A stretch of DNA of 64,000 bases, taken from NCBI RefSeq assembly GCF_014642635.1, contig NZ_BMIQ01000001.1:992001-1056000 (forward strand), in the 5' to 3' direction. Within the stretch, counting starts at the first letter, position 1. Each line of letters opens with the position of its first letter. This DNA is from Aureimonas endophytica. Lineage in GTDB: Bacteria > Pseudomonadota > Alphaproteobacteria > Rhizobiales > Rhizobiaceae. The notes beneath the pieces are model-generated. The model was not told the DNA's origin, did not search any database, and was given only the letters and a program-made list of their open reading frames with translations. The position numbers and the translations under genes are program-made. Below are positions 1 to 7,460 of this stretch, in pieces.

Positions 1-1
1 C

Positions 2-913
2 TATTACTGGCTCGGCCGCACGGCCGACGCCTCGCGCGCCGGCAATGCCCAGCGCTATTACGCGCAGGCCGCGTCCTATCCGACGACCTTCTACGGCCAG
101 CTCTCCGCCTCGCATCTCGGCCGCCAGCCGGACGGCATCGCCTATCCGAAGCCGAGCGGCGCCGAGCGCCAGCGCTTCGAGAGCCGCGAGGCGGTGCGCG
201 CCATCCGCCGGTTGGAGGAGATCGGCCTGAAGGATCGCGCCGAGAAGCTCTATCGCAGCCTCGCTGACGATCTGACGAGCCCGGGCGAGCTGGCGCTCCT
301 CGCCTCCATGGCGGAGCAGAAGGGCAATCACTACCTGTCGTTGAAGGTCGGCAAGCAGGCGAATGTGCGCGGCATCGACGCGGCGGCCGCCCTCGCCTTC
401 CCGATCGGCGTCATCCCGGCGAGCGCCAATATCTCCGCCTCCGGCAAGGCGCTCGCCTATGCGATCGCCCGGCAGGAATCGGAGTTCCGCCCGGACGCGC
501 GCTCCGGCGCCGGCGCGCTTGGCCTGCTGCAGCTGATGCCGGCGACGGCGAAGACCTTGGCCAAGGAAGCCGGCATGGCCTACAACCAGGCGCGCCTCAC
601 CACCGACGTCGCCTATAACGCGATGCTCGGCTCGCGCTTCCTCGGCCAGCAGATCGACAATTTCTCCGGCTCCTATGTGCTGACCTTCGCCGCCTACAAT
701 GCCGGGCCGCGCCGGGCCCGCGAATGGATCCAGCGTTTCGGCGATCCGCGCGGCCGGCCGGTCGAAGAGGTGGTGGACTGGGTGGAGCGCATTCCCTTCA
801 CCGAGACCCGCAACTACGTGCAGCGCGTGATGGAGAACTATCAGGTCTACAAGATGCGCCTCGGGGCGGATGCCAATATCGAGCGCGACCTCGTTCTCGG
901 CCGCCGGGGATGA
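2..913 (+). CDS. Soluble lytic murein transglycosylase, C-terminal part (5' end outside window)
   Basis: This is the C-terminal part of a periplasmic lytic transglycosylase that cleaves peptidoglycan glycan strands to 1,6-anhydromuropeptides. The frame is open from base 2, so the start lies upstream of the window. The SLT catalytic domain is clear: the RQESEF motif carries the catalytic Glu, followed by GALGLLQLMPATA and AAYNAGP. The segment before it is helical and superhelix-like, as in Slt70-type enzymes. The end (RNYVQRVMENYQVYKMRL) is typical of the family. The next gene starts 14 bases downstream on the same strand, so the two may be cotranscribed. The family call is firm; the exact subtype is not. 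Confidence 0.9.
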   Translation, partial: YYWLGRTADASRAGNAQRYYAQAASYPTTFYGQLSASHLGRQPDGIAYPKPSGAERQRFESREAVRAIRRLEEIGLKDRAEKLYRSLADDLTSPGELALLASMAEQKGNHYLSLKVGKQANVRGIDAAAALAFPIGVIPASANISASGKALAYAIARQESEFRPDARSGAGALGLLQLMPATAKTLAKEAGMAYNQARLTTDVAYNAMLGSRFLGQQIDNFSGSYVLTFAAYNAGPRRAREWIQRFGDPRGRPVEEVVDWVERIPFTETRNYVQRVMENYQVYKMRLGADANIERDLVLGRRG

Positions 914-926
914 TAGGCTCGGCCGC

Positions 927-1799
927 ATGACGGCCCGCGCGACGCTTCTCCACTATTCGCATGACGGATTGCGGCTCGCGGTCCGGCTCTGGGGCAGTCT
1001 CGGCGAACCGAGGCTGCCTTTCGTCTGTCTGCCGGGCCTCACGCGCAATTCGCGGGACTTCGCGGGCTTCGCCGAGGCGGTGCGGGCGGGCCCGACGCCG
1101 CGCCCCGTCGTCGCCTTCGACTATCGCGGGCGCGGCGCCTCCGACCGCGCCGGTGACGCGGCCACCTATACGCTCGGCCATGAAATGGCGGATGTGCTCG
1201 CCGGCCTCGATCATCTCGGCATTGCCCGCGCGATCTTCGTCGGCACCTCGCGCGGCGCGCTGATGCTGCATCTCCTCGCCATGGCAGAGCCGGATCGTCT
1301 CGCGGCGGCGGTCCTCAACGATGCCGGGCCGAGACTGGAGATCGAGGGCCTCCTCGCCATCAAGGCCTATGTCGGCAGGACGGGATTGCTCCCCGACTGG
1401 ACGGCGGCCACCGAAGCCGTGCGGCGCATCAATGCCGAGACCTTCCCCGCCCTGACGGAGGCGAATTTCGCGCGGATGGCGCGCGCCAATTTCCGGGAGA
1501 CGGAGGACGGCATCGTCGCCGACTACGACCCACGCCTCGCGGACGGGCTTACGGCGATCGAGGCGGAGACGGCTTTGCCGGAACTCTGGGAGGGTTTCGC
1601 GGCGCTCTCCGCCCTTCCCGTCCTCGTGCTGCGCGGCGAGCACTCGGCGCTCCTGTCGCGCGAAACGGTTCGGCGGATGGCCGAGGCGCATCCCCGTCTC
1701 GAAGCGATCGAGGTGAGCGGCCAGGGCCACGCGCCCCTTCTCGAAACCGCCGACCTGCCGCGACGCATCGGCGAGTTCGCCAGCCGCCACGGCTTCTGA
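927..1799 (+). CDS. Alpha/beta hydrolase
   Basis: This is a 290-residue alpha/beta-hydrolase-fold protein. The nucleophile elbow GTSRGA supplies the Ser, and the likely catalytic His is in GQGHAPLL near the C-terminus. The FDYRGRGASDRA segment is the usual oxyanion-side loop. There is no signal peptide, so it is probably cytoplasmic. Substrate is not predictable; the closest general type is an esterase or lipase of the MhpC/pimeloyl esterase kind. I chose the ATG at 927 over the upstream in-frame ATG at 870 because 870 lies inside the preceding gene and encodes a non-homologous-looking leader. Confidence 0.88.
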   Translation: MTARATLLHYSHDGLRLAVRLWGSLGEPRLPFVCLPGLTRNSRDFAGFAEAVRAGPTPRPVVAFDYRGRGASDRAGDAATYTLGHEMADVLAGLDHLGIARAIFVGTSRGALMLHLLAMAEPDRLAAAVLNDAGPRLEIEGLLAIKAYVGRTGLLPDWTAATEAVRRINAETFPALTEANFARMARANFRETEDGIVADYDPRLADGLTAIEAETALPELWEGFAALSALPVLVLRGEHSALLSRETVRRMAEAHPRLEAIEVSGQGHAPLLETADLPRRIGEFASRHGF

Positions 1800-1861
1800 T
1801 CTCGCGGTCCTCGCCGGTTTCGACGCCGATCGTGGATCGCGTTGCGGCCGGCATTTTCGTC

Positions 1862-1896
1862 TAAAAACGAAAGAAGCCCGGCATCGCTGCCGGGCT
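1862..1896 (-). terminator. Intrinsic terminator of the porin gene
   Basis: On the minus strand a 9-bp stem (AGCCCGGCA paired with TGCCGGGCT, positions 1875-1896) with a 4-base loop is followed by a T-rich run ending in TTTTTAG. It sits 28 bases past the porin stop codon. It is a textbook rho-independent terminator for the strongly expressed porin. Confidence 0.9.
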
Positions 1897-1924
1897 CCCC
1901 ATTCTCGTCCGATCGAAGGATCGA

Positions 1925-3283
1925 TCAGAAGGTGCGCTTGAACTCGAGGAAGCCGCGGGTCTGGTTGTCGCGGTCCGAACCCGGGATGTCGAAGTTGACG
2001 TAGGACACTTCGCCGAGAACCGAGAAGTTCTTGGTGACCTGGTAGCCGACGTTGCCGGCGACGCCGAAGTAGTTGACCGAGCTGATGTCGGCCGCTTCGA
2101 CCACACCGAGACCGGTGTTGAAGTCGAAGCCGTTGAACGTGCCGCTCAGATCGAAGGTCTCACCGTAGACGCCCGACACCGCCGCGAAGAGCTTGCCGAA
2201 GGTCTGCTGGTAAGCCGCACCGACCTGCCACTGGCTCGGGACCGCGAAGGAACCGTTGCCGGTGATGATACCGGTCGTCGGATCGACGGTACGGCCGAGA
2301 TTGTTGCCGCCACCGTTCGAGTAGGTGAAGACGTTGCCGACCAGAGCGTAACGCGACGGATCCGAGGCCCAGTGACCTTCGACCTTCAGGATCGAGTCGG
2401 CGAGGATCAGGTTCTCGAGCTGCACACCGCCCTTGACGACGAACGCGCCATCGGCACCATCGTCACCGTTGAACTCGTCGGTACCGACGAAGTAGTTGCC
2501 GTAGATACCATCACCACGGCGACCGAAGTAGCTGAGGGTGTTGACGTAGTCGAAGGAGTCCTCGTCGTAGACGCCCATGATGTAGGCGCCGCCGAAGCCG
2601 CCCTTGTAGGAGAGCTTGGCGATGACGTCCGGGATGAAGTCGCCCGAGCCGTCGTCTTCGACGGAGACCGTGCCGGAGAAGCCCGAGAAGGCCGCCGTGT
2701 AGGAGATGCGGTTGGCCTGGAAGTCGCCGGCCGCCCAGTCGGTGTCGGTGAGGAGACCGTCGGAGATGCCGCCGTCGTCGGCCGTCCAGGCCGAGTCGAG
2801 GTAACCGACCGTCAGGCCGCCGAGCTGGAGATAGGCTTCCTCGGCCGCATAGGCAGCGCTGGAATTGCCGGTGGACGGGTTGTTGGTGGCCTCGAGGCGG
2901 ATCTTGGCGCGCAGGGTGCCGAGCTCGGTCTCCTCGCGGGCGTCGAAGTCGAGACGGGCGCGGGTCCGGACGCCGATGTTGTAGTCGTCGCCGGAATTAC
3001 GCGTGAAACCGTCGCCGTTGTCGTCGATCGCGAAGCCCTCGTTGTCGATATCGCCGTTATACTGACGGTCGTTGCCCTGGAAACGGACGCGGACGTAGCC
3101 GCCGATCTTCAGGCAGGTCTCGGTGCCGGGGATGTAGAAGAAGCCCGTGCCGTAGACGTCGCAAACGCGGACGTATTCAACCGGCTCCGGCTCGACCATG
3201 GTGACCGGGGCGTCGGCCGCACGGGCACCGGAAACCGCGACGAGAGCCGCGGCGGAGCCAAGAAGAAGGCTCTTGATGTTCAT
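1925..3283 (-). CDS. Rhizobial-type outer membrane porin
   Basis: This is a 452-residue outer-membrane beta-barrel porin of the family typical of Hyphomicrobiales (Omp2/RopA-like). It begins with a signal peptide (MNIKSLLLGSAAALVAVSGARAADA). The conserved segment EYVRVCDVYGTGFFYIPGTE with its Cys pair and CLKIGGYVRVRF follows. The C-terminus ends in Phe (FLEFKRTF), the beta-barrel assembly signal. The ATG at 3283 is chosen because GGAGGT lies 6 bases upstream; an earlier in-frame start at 3301 would precede that site. It allows passive diffusion of small solutes. It has its own terminator and a long, structured upstream region, suggesting an independent, highly expressed transcript. Confidence 0.95.
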   Translation of the reverse strand: MNIKSLLLGSAAALVAVSGARAADAPVTMVEPEPVEYVRVCDVYGTGFFYIPGTETCLKIGGYVRVRFQGNDRQYNGDIDNEGFAIDDNGDGFTRNSGDDYNIGVRTRARLDFDAREETELGTLRAKIRLEATNNPSTGNSSAAYAAEEAYLQLGGLTVGYLDSAWTADDGGISDGLLTDTDWAAGDFQANRISYTAAFSGFSGTVSVEDDGSGDFIPDVIAKLSYKGGFGGAYIMGVYDEDSFDYVNTLSYFGRRGDGIYGNYFVGTDEFNGDDGADGAFVVKGGVQLENLILADSILKVEGHWASDPSRYALVGNVFTYSNGGGNNLGRTVDPTTGIITGNGSFAVPSQWQVGAAYQQTFGKLFAAVSGVYGETFDLSGTFNGFDFNTGLGVVEAADISSVNYFGVAGNVGYQVTKNFSVLGEVSYVNFDIPGSDRDNQTRGFLEFKRTF

Positions 3284-3719
3284 ATCCTGACCTCCAGTCA
3301 AGTTATAGAGTAGGGTTGGGCCTTGTTTCGAAGGACAGCCTTCCCTGCCCCATCCCCAGCTTTGAAAGTCCGAAGCGGGACCGCCGCGTTCTTTCTGACC
3401 GGACCATTATCCACCGGCCGATCCGTTGCAATCGCCAAAAGGCCTCCACGACGGGTTCACGACGCTTTGGACACAGTGCTGTGTCTCGAAAGTCACGCTT
3501 TTGGCGAGGGGCCAGAGGCAAAGGTTAAAAGATCCTTAACGACAGGGGCTTAGCGGCCGTTCGGTGGCGAAATTCGGGGCGGTGATGCGGCGCAAATACG
3601 TCGGCGCCGCCGGACCTCCAGCGCCGTTCGAAGCGGCGCCGGGCCGGGCTTTCGCGCCGCCACGCTCCTGCCTTGACCGAAGCTTGCGCCTCGGCGAAGG
3701 CTCGGGGAGGAGGACGCCG
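3284..3719. other. Divergent intergenic region between porin and gamma-carbonic anhydrase genes
   Basis: This 436-base stretch has no convincing gene. It must hold the promoters for the leftward porin and the rightward carbonic anhydrase gene. A nested inverted repeat at 3432-3507 is the only strong structural signal; it is listed separately. I could not assign -35/-10 boxes with confidence. Confidence 0.6.
3432..3507. other. Nested inverted repeat / structured element upstream of the porin
   Basis: TCGCCAAAAG (3432-3441) is perfectly complementary to CTTTTGGCGA (3498-3507). Between them lies a second dyad, GACACAG (3470-3476) with CTGTGTC (3479-3485). The flanks GAC-TTT and AAA-GTC can also pair. 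The whole 76 bases can fold into one long stem on either strand. It lies about 150 bases upstream of the porin start and over 200 bases from the carbonic anhydrase start. It could be a structured 5' leader, a small RNA or a regulator operator; the sequence does not decide. Confidence 0.5.
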
Positions 3720-4262
3720 ATGGCCATCTATTCCCTCGACGGCGAGCACCCGGTCGGGATCTCGCAACAGGACGTATTCGTCGCGCCCGGCGCGCATCTC
3801 ATCGGCCGTGTCCGCTTGGGCGCCGGGGTCGGCGTCTGGTTCGGCGCCGTCCTTCGCGGCGACAACGAATGGATCGAGATCGGCGCCGACACCAATATTC
3901 AGGACAATGCCGTGCTGCACAGCGATCCCGGCGCACCGCTTTCGATCGGGGCCGGCTGCACGATCGGCCATGGCGCGATCGTCCATGGCTGCACGATCGG
4001 CGACAATTGCCTCGTCGGCATGGGCGCGACGATCCTCAACGGCGCCCGGATCGGCCGCGACTCGATCGTCGGCGCGAACGCGCTCGTCACCGAGAACAAG
4101 AGCTTTCCCGACGGCTGGCTGATCATGGGCGCCCCGGCCAAGCCGGTGCGCGAACTGGACGAGGCCGCGATCGAGGCCCTGCGCGAATCGGCGCGGCGCT
4201 ACCGCGCCAATGCGCAGCGCTTCGCCGCCGGTCTCCGGCGGATCGACGGAGAGCAGCCATGA
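3720..4262 (+). CDS. Gamma-carbonic anhydrase family protein (left-handed beta-helix)
   Basis: This 180-residue protein has hexapeptide repeats (for example IGADTNIQDNAVLHSD and IGHGAIVHGCTIGDNCLVGMGATI) that form a left-handed beta-helix, as in YrdA/PaaY/CaiE-type gamma-carbonic anhydrases. The metal-binding His residues are recognisable in NAVLHSD, IGHGAIVHG. Likely cytoplasmic trimer; enzymatic activity is inferred from family only. The ATG at 3720 has GGGGAGGAGG about 8 bases upstream; a longer frame from 3564 adds a low-complexity leader and is rejected. It overlaps the next gene by 4 bases (ATGA), so the two are translationally coupled. Confidence 0.9.
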   Translation: MAIYSLDGEHPVGISQQDVFVAPGAHLIGRVRLGAGVGVWFGAVLRGDNEWIEIGADTNIQDNAVLHSDPGAPLSIGAGCTIGHGAIVHGCTIGDNCLVGMGATILNGARIGRDSIVGANALVTENKSFPDGWLIMGAPAKPVRELDEAAIEALRESARRYRANAQRFAAGLRRIDGEQP

Positions 4263-5380
4263 GCCGAGCCGGCGGCCCCCTTCTCTTCTCCGAACGCGCG
4301 CGGCGCCTGCCGGCGACGACGCCCTTCGTCGGGCCGGAGGCGATCGAGCGGCAGAGCGGCCTGCCCTGCCGGGCGCGGCTCGGTGCCAATGAGAGCGTCT
4401 TCGGCCCCTCGCCCCGCGCCGTCGCGGCCATGGCGGAGGCGGCGGCGGCCAGCTGGGCCTATGGCGATCCCGAACAATTCGCGCTGAAGGCGGCGCTGGC
4501 GCGCCATCTCGGGATCGAGGCGAGCCACATCACCGTCGGCGAGGGCATCGACGGCCTGTTCGGCCTTCTCGTCCATCTCGCGACGGCGCCGGGCGACGCG
4601 GTGCTGACCTCCCACGGCGCCTATCCGACCTTCAACTACCATGTCGCGGCCTATGGCGCCGTGCTCCACACCGTGCCCTATCGCGGCGACCGGCAGGATC
4701 TCGACGCCCTTCTCGACCGGGCGCGGGCGCTGCGGCCGAAGCTTCTCTATTTCGCCAATCCCGACAATCCGACCGGCTCCTGGCATGAGGAGGCCGATAT
4801 CCGCCGGCTGATCGACGGCGTGCCGGAGGAGACGATCCTCGTCTTGGACGAGGCCTATGGCGATCTCGCGCCGCCGACGAGTCTGCCGCCCGTCGATCTC
4901 CTGCGGCCGAATCTGCTGCGCTTCCGCACCTTCTCGAAGGCCTATGGCATGGCGGGAGTCCGCGTCGGCTATGCGATTGGCCAGCCGGAGGCGGTGCGCC
5001 AGTTCGATAAGGTGCGCAATCATTTCGGCGTGTCGCGCATTGCGCAGGCCGGGGCCGTGGCGGCGCTCGCCGACCAGGACTATCTGCGGGACACGGTCCG
5101 CCGCATCACAGCCGCACGCGACAGGCTGGGCGTGATCGCCCGGAGCGCCGGGCTCGTGCCGCTACCCTCGGCGACGAATTTCGTCGCGATCGACTGCGGG
5201 CGCGACGGCGCCTTCGCCAAGGCGGTGCTGGAGGGGGTGCTGCGGCGCGGCGTCTTCATCCGCAAGCCGGCCGTCGCTCCGCTGGATCGGCTGATCCGGG
5301 TGACGGTGGGCCGCGACGAGGATCTCGCGCTCTTCGCGGAAGCGCTGGAGGGGGCGCTCGGCGAGGCCGGCGGCGCCTGA
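4259..5380 (+). CDS. PLP-dependent class I/II aminotransferase, HisC-like
   Basis: This 373-residue fold-type I PLP enzyme resembles histidinol-phosphate aminotransferase and related threonine-phosphate or aromatic aminotransferases. Landmarks are NPDNPTG (Asn170 contacts PLP O3'), LDEAYGDL (Asp binds the pyridine N), and TFSKAYGMAGVRVGYAIG with Lys227 as the Schiff-base lysine. The C-terminal IRVTVGRDEDLALFAEAL is standard. The start overlaps the previous stop by 4 bases. It lies outside any his cluster, so it could be a paralogue rather than the biosynthetic HisC; substrate is not assigned. Confidence 0.88.
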   Translation: MSRAGGPLLFSERARRLPATTPFVGPEAIERQSGLPCRARLGANESVFGPSPRAVAAMAEAAAASWAYGDPEQFALKAALARHLGIEASHITVGEGIDGLFGLLVHLATAPGDAVLTSHGAYPTFNYHVAAYGAVLHTVPYRGDRQDLDALLDRARALRPKLLYFANPDNPTGSWHEEADIRRLIDGVPEETILVLDEAYGDLAPPTSLPPVDLLRPNLLRFRTFSKAYGMAGVRVGYAIGQPEAVRQFDKVRNHFGVSRIAQAGAVAALADQDYLRDTVRRITAARDRLGVIARSAGLVPLPSATNFVAIDCGRDGAFAKAVLEGVLRRGVFIRKPAVAPLDRLIRVTVGRDEDLALFAEALEGALGEAGGA

Positions 5381-5387
5381 TCGGCGA

Positions 5388-5660
5388 TCAGTGCGTGGCG
5401 AGCCAGTCGCGCGCGGCGCGCAGCGCGCGGCCGATCTCGAGCTTGCTCATCTGCTCGGCGATGTCCTGGCGGTGATAGGCGGCCCGCTCGTCGCCCTGCC
5501 GGTCGGCGAGGTTGAAATACATATGGGCGGCGACGAGATCGATGGCGCCGTCGCGGCCCGAAGCGGCGCGCATGCCCATTTCGAAGAGCACGCCGGCGCC
5601 GGTCTGGAGCTTGGCGCCGATGCCGCCGGAGGTCATTTCGGAGAAGTCGAAGCGGGCCAT
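5388..5660 (-). CDS. Small conserved-looking protein, Sel1-like motif
   Basis: This 90-residue protein is encoded convergently with the aminotransferase (7 bases between stops). The central segment AAHMYFNLADRQGDERAAYHRQD resembles one Sel1-type repeat (A..YFNLA..GD..A...R), so it may be a helical adaptor. There is no signal peptide. The ATG at 5660 (MARFDFSEM) is preferred over an in-frame ATG at 5708, whose extra 16 residues look unstructured, but the ribosome site at either is weak. Function unknown. Confidence 0.65.
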   Translation of the reverse strand: MARFDFSEMTSGGIGAKLQTGAGVLFEMGMRAASGRDGAIDLVAAHMYFNLADRQGDERAAYHRQDIAEQMSKLEIGRALRAARDWLATH

Positions 5661-6001
5661 ATCAAGTGTTCCGTTGCCTGCCGCCTGTCTTTCTACTTGG
5701 CGGCTCATGAGGCGATACTCGCAGCCGGCTTTGAAAACTCGCTTAAAAGGCAGAGCTAATTTGCCTTAAACGTCGCGGGCTCCACCAGGGTTAAGAAAGT
5801 TGCTCGTGGCCCGGATCGCCTTGCTTTCCAGGGCTTTCACGCCTGCTTCACCATGCCGCCGCGCCTTGCCGTCAATCCTCGCCTAACCATGTCTCGTCTT
5901 GCTTGGGGCCGGCGGAGCGGATCGGCCGCATGGCCGCGCCGCCGAAACCGGCCGACGAGACAGTGGATGGCGGCGCGATCGCCCGCCCATGCGAGGTGAC
6001 G

Positions 6002-6343
6002 ATGACGCGAAGACTTCTTGCCGTGCTTCTGGCCGTCTCGGCCCTCGGGCATCCCGCTGCGGCAGCCGAGCCGATCCTCGGCGACTGGCTGATCCCGAAT
6101 GGCGAGATCGCCACGGCCAAGGCCTGCGGGCCGAGCTTCTGCATCATCGCCGCGAGCGGCAAGTACAAGGGCCGGCAGGTGGCGCGCGTCTCCGGCACGG
6201 CGCCGCTCTATCTCGGCGAGGTCATCGATCCGACGACGGGCAAGAGCTACGAGGGCAGCGCCAAGGTCGAAGGCGCCTCCCTCACGCTGAAGGGCTGCGC
6301 CTTCAAGATCGTCTGCCGCTCCCATGTCTGGAAGCGGCGCTAG
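6002..6343 (+). CDS. DUF2147-type secreted protein
   Basis: This 113-residue protein has a clear Sec signal peptide (MTRRLLAVLLAVSALGHPAAAAE) followed by a compact domain starting PILGDWLIPNGEIATAK. This pattern (WLxPDG.A.V.I..CG..LC) matches DUF2147 family proteins, thought to form a periplasmic beta-barrel. Three or four Cys residues (ACGPSFCI, GCAFKIVC) could form disulfides. GAGGTGAC lies just before the ATG at 6002. Role unknown. It is convergent with the GST gene, with only 3 bases between the stops. Confidence 0.8.
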   Translation: MTRRLLAVLLAVSALGHPAAAAEPILGDWLIPNGEIATAKACGPSFCIIAASGKYKGRQVARVSGTAPLYLGEVIDPTTGKSYEGSAKVEGASLTLKGCAFKIVCRSHVWKRR

Positions 6344-6346
6344 GGC

Positions 6347-7048
6347 TCAGCGCGCCCGCTGGTTGAACAGCACCTTCTGCGCTTCCTTGTCGTCGGCGAG
6401 GTTGCGGCGGTGCTCGTCGCCGACCTTCAGCCCCTTCTCCACCGCCGGCCGCGCCTTCACGGTCTCGAACCAGCGCTTCAGGTTCGGAAAGTCGTCGAGG
6501 TTCTGGCCCTGGTTGGCATGCGGCACCACCCAGCCGATCGAGGCCATGTCGGCGATCGAATAGTCGCCGCCGAGATAGTCCGCCTCGCCGAGACGCCTGT
6601 TCATCACGCCATAGAGCCGGTTCACCTCGTTCGTGTAGCGGTTGATGCCGTATTCGATCTTCTCCGGTGCATATTGGCGGAAGTGATGGGCTTGGCCCGC
6701 CATGGGGCCGAGACCGCCGACCTGCCAGAACAGCCATTCGTCCACGGCGACGCGGGCGCGCTCGTCGCTGGGATAGAAGCGGCCGAACTTGCGGCCGAGA
6801 TATTGCAGGATGGCTCCCGATTCGAAGACGGAGATCGGCGCGCCGCCCGGCCCTTCGGGATCGACGATCGCCGGCATGCGGTTGTTCGGCGCGATCTTCA
6901 GGAAGGCGGGCGCGAACTGCTCGCCGGCACCGATATTGATGTATTTCACCTCATAGGGAATGCCGAGTTCCTCGAGCATGATCGAGATCTTCCAGCCGTT
7001 CGGCGTCGGCCAGTAATAGAGTTCGATCGGCTGGGTCTGCGCGGTCAT
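6347..7048 (-). CDS. Glutathione S-transferase, Ure2p/YghU-like
   Basis: This 233-residue cytoplasmic GST has an N-terminal thioredoxin-like domain (IELYYWPTPNGWKISIMLEE; NNRMPAIVDPEG with the cis-Pro loop; VFESGAILQYL as the glutathione gamma-Glu binding motif). A helical C-terminal domain contains the DYSIADMA capping box. The YYWPTPNGWK motif is characteristic of the Ure2p/nu class (YfcG, YghU), which often have disulfide reductase activity. The start at 7048 is chosen for the conserved start of the domain; the longer frame to 7132 adds a non-homologous leader. Confidence 0.92.
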   Translation of the reverse strand: MTAQTQPIELYYWPTPNGWKISIMLEELGIPYEVKYINIGAGEQFAPAFLKIAPNNRMPAIVDPEGPGGAPISVFESGAILQYLGRKFGRFYPSDERARVAVDEWLFWQVGGLGPMAGQAHHFRQYAPEKIEYGINRYTNEVNRLYGVMNRRLGEADYLGGDYSIADMASIGWVVPHANQGQNLDDFPNLKRWFETVKARPAVEKGLKVGDEHRRNLADDKEAQKVLFNQRAR

Positions 7049-7182
7049 GGCCGTGTCGCCTTCCTGTTCGCGAGGGTCGGGCGAAGAGCTAGGGCCTCCA
7101 CAGGCGCGGCGCAATGCCGCCGGATTTTCCACAAAAAGTGTTCCCTGAACGGTTGATGAAGGGTAGCATCAGCTTCGCTTCA

Positions 7183-7206
7183 GCCGGGAGATCCTATCCT
7201 CCCGGC
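7183..7206 (+). promoter_or_regulatory. Hairpin in the leader of a small-peptide gene
   Basis: GCCGGGAG (7183-7190) pairs perfectly with CTCCCGGC (7199-7206) around an 8-base loop. The hairpin ends 31 bases before the ATG of the 58-residue peptide and lies upstream of amn. It has no following T tract, so it is more likely a leader structure or mRNA stabiliser than a terminator. The role is unproven. Confidence 0.4.
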
Positions 7207-7237
7207 CGGAACTTGGGGACTTCTGGGGGGACTGCGC

Positions 7238-7414
7238 ATGATCCTTCGCCTGACCGTCGTGACGACGCTGATCGCCGTCTTCGCCCTGTCGATGAGCGCG
7301 CTGGTCGATTCCAGCCGCCAGCGTTCCTTCGCCGCCCCGAGCCAGGAAGGCGGCAACCAGGGCTGCCTCACGGCCGGCCTCCTCTGCGCGCCGAGCAACC
7401 AGATTCCCAACTGA
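7238..7414 (+). CDS. Small exported or membrane-anchored peptide (58 aa)
   Basis: This short gene encodes MILRLTVVTTLIAVFALSMS followed by a polar tail containing two Cys (GCLTAGLLCAPSNQIPN). The first 20 residues form a signal peptide or single membrane helix. A G-rich stretch (GGGGGG) lies about 8 bases before the ATG. It is just upstream of amn on the same strand, with 46 bases between, and shares the leader hairpin at 7183. I do not recognise it. The two Cys residues could be oxidised in the periplasm. Function unknown. Confidence 0.6.
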   Translation: MILRLTVVTTLIAVFALSMSALVDSSRQRSFAAPSQEGGNQGCLTAGLLCAPSNQIPN

Positions 7415-7460
7415 GCGACGGCTGTCTTCCGCGCGTCGTGGAAGCCGTCTAGAGAAGGCC

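Noticed and set aside
798-1790. A 330-codon leftward frame opposite the alpha/beta hydrolase
   Set aside because: Antisense shadow in high-GC DNA; Arg/Gly/Glu-rich with no motif, while the plus strand encodes a recognisable hydrolase.
2372-3313. A 313-codon rightward frame opposite the porin gene
   Set aside because: It is antisense to a certain porin gene; composition is dominated by Val/Glu/Asp/Gly as expected from the shadow of porin codons, and it has no domain.
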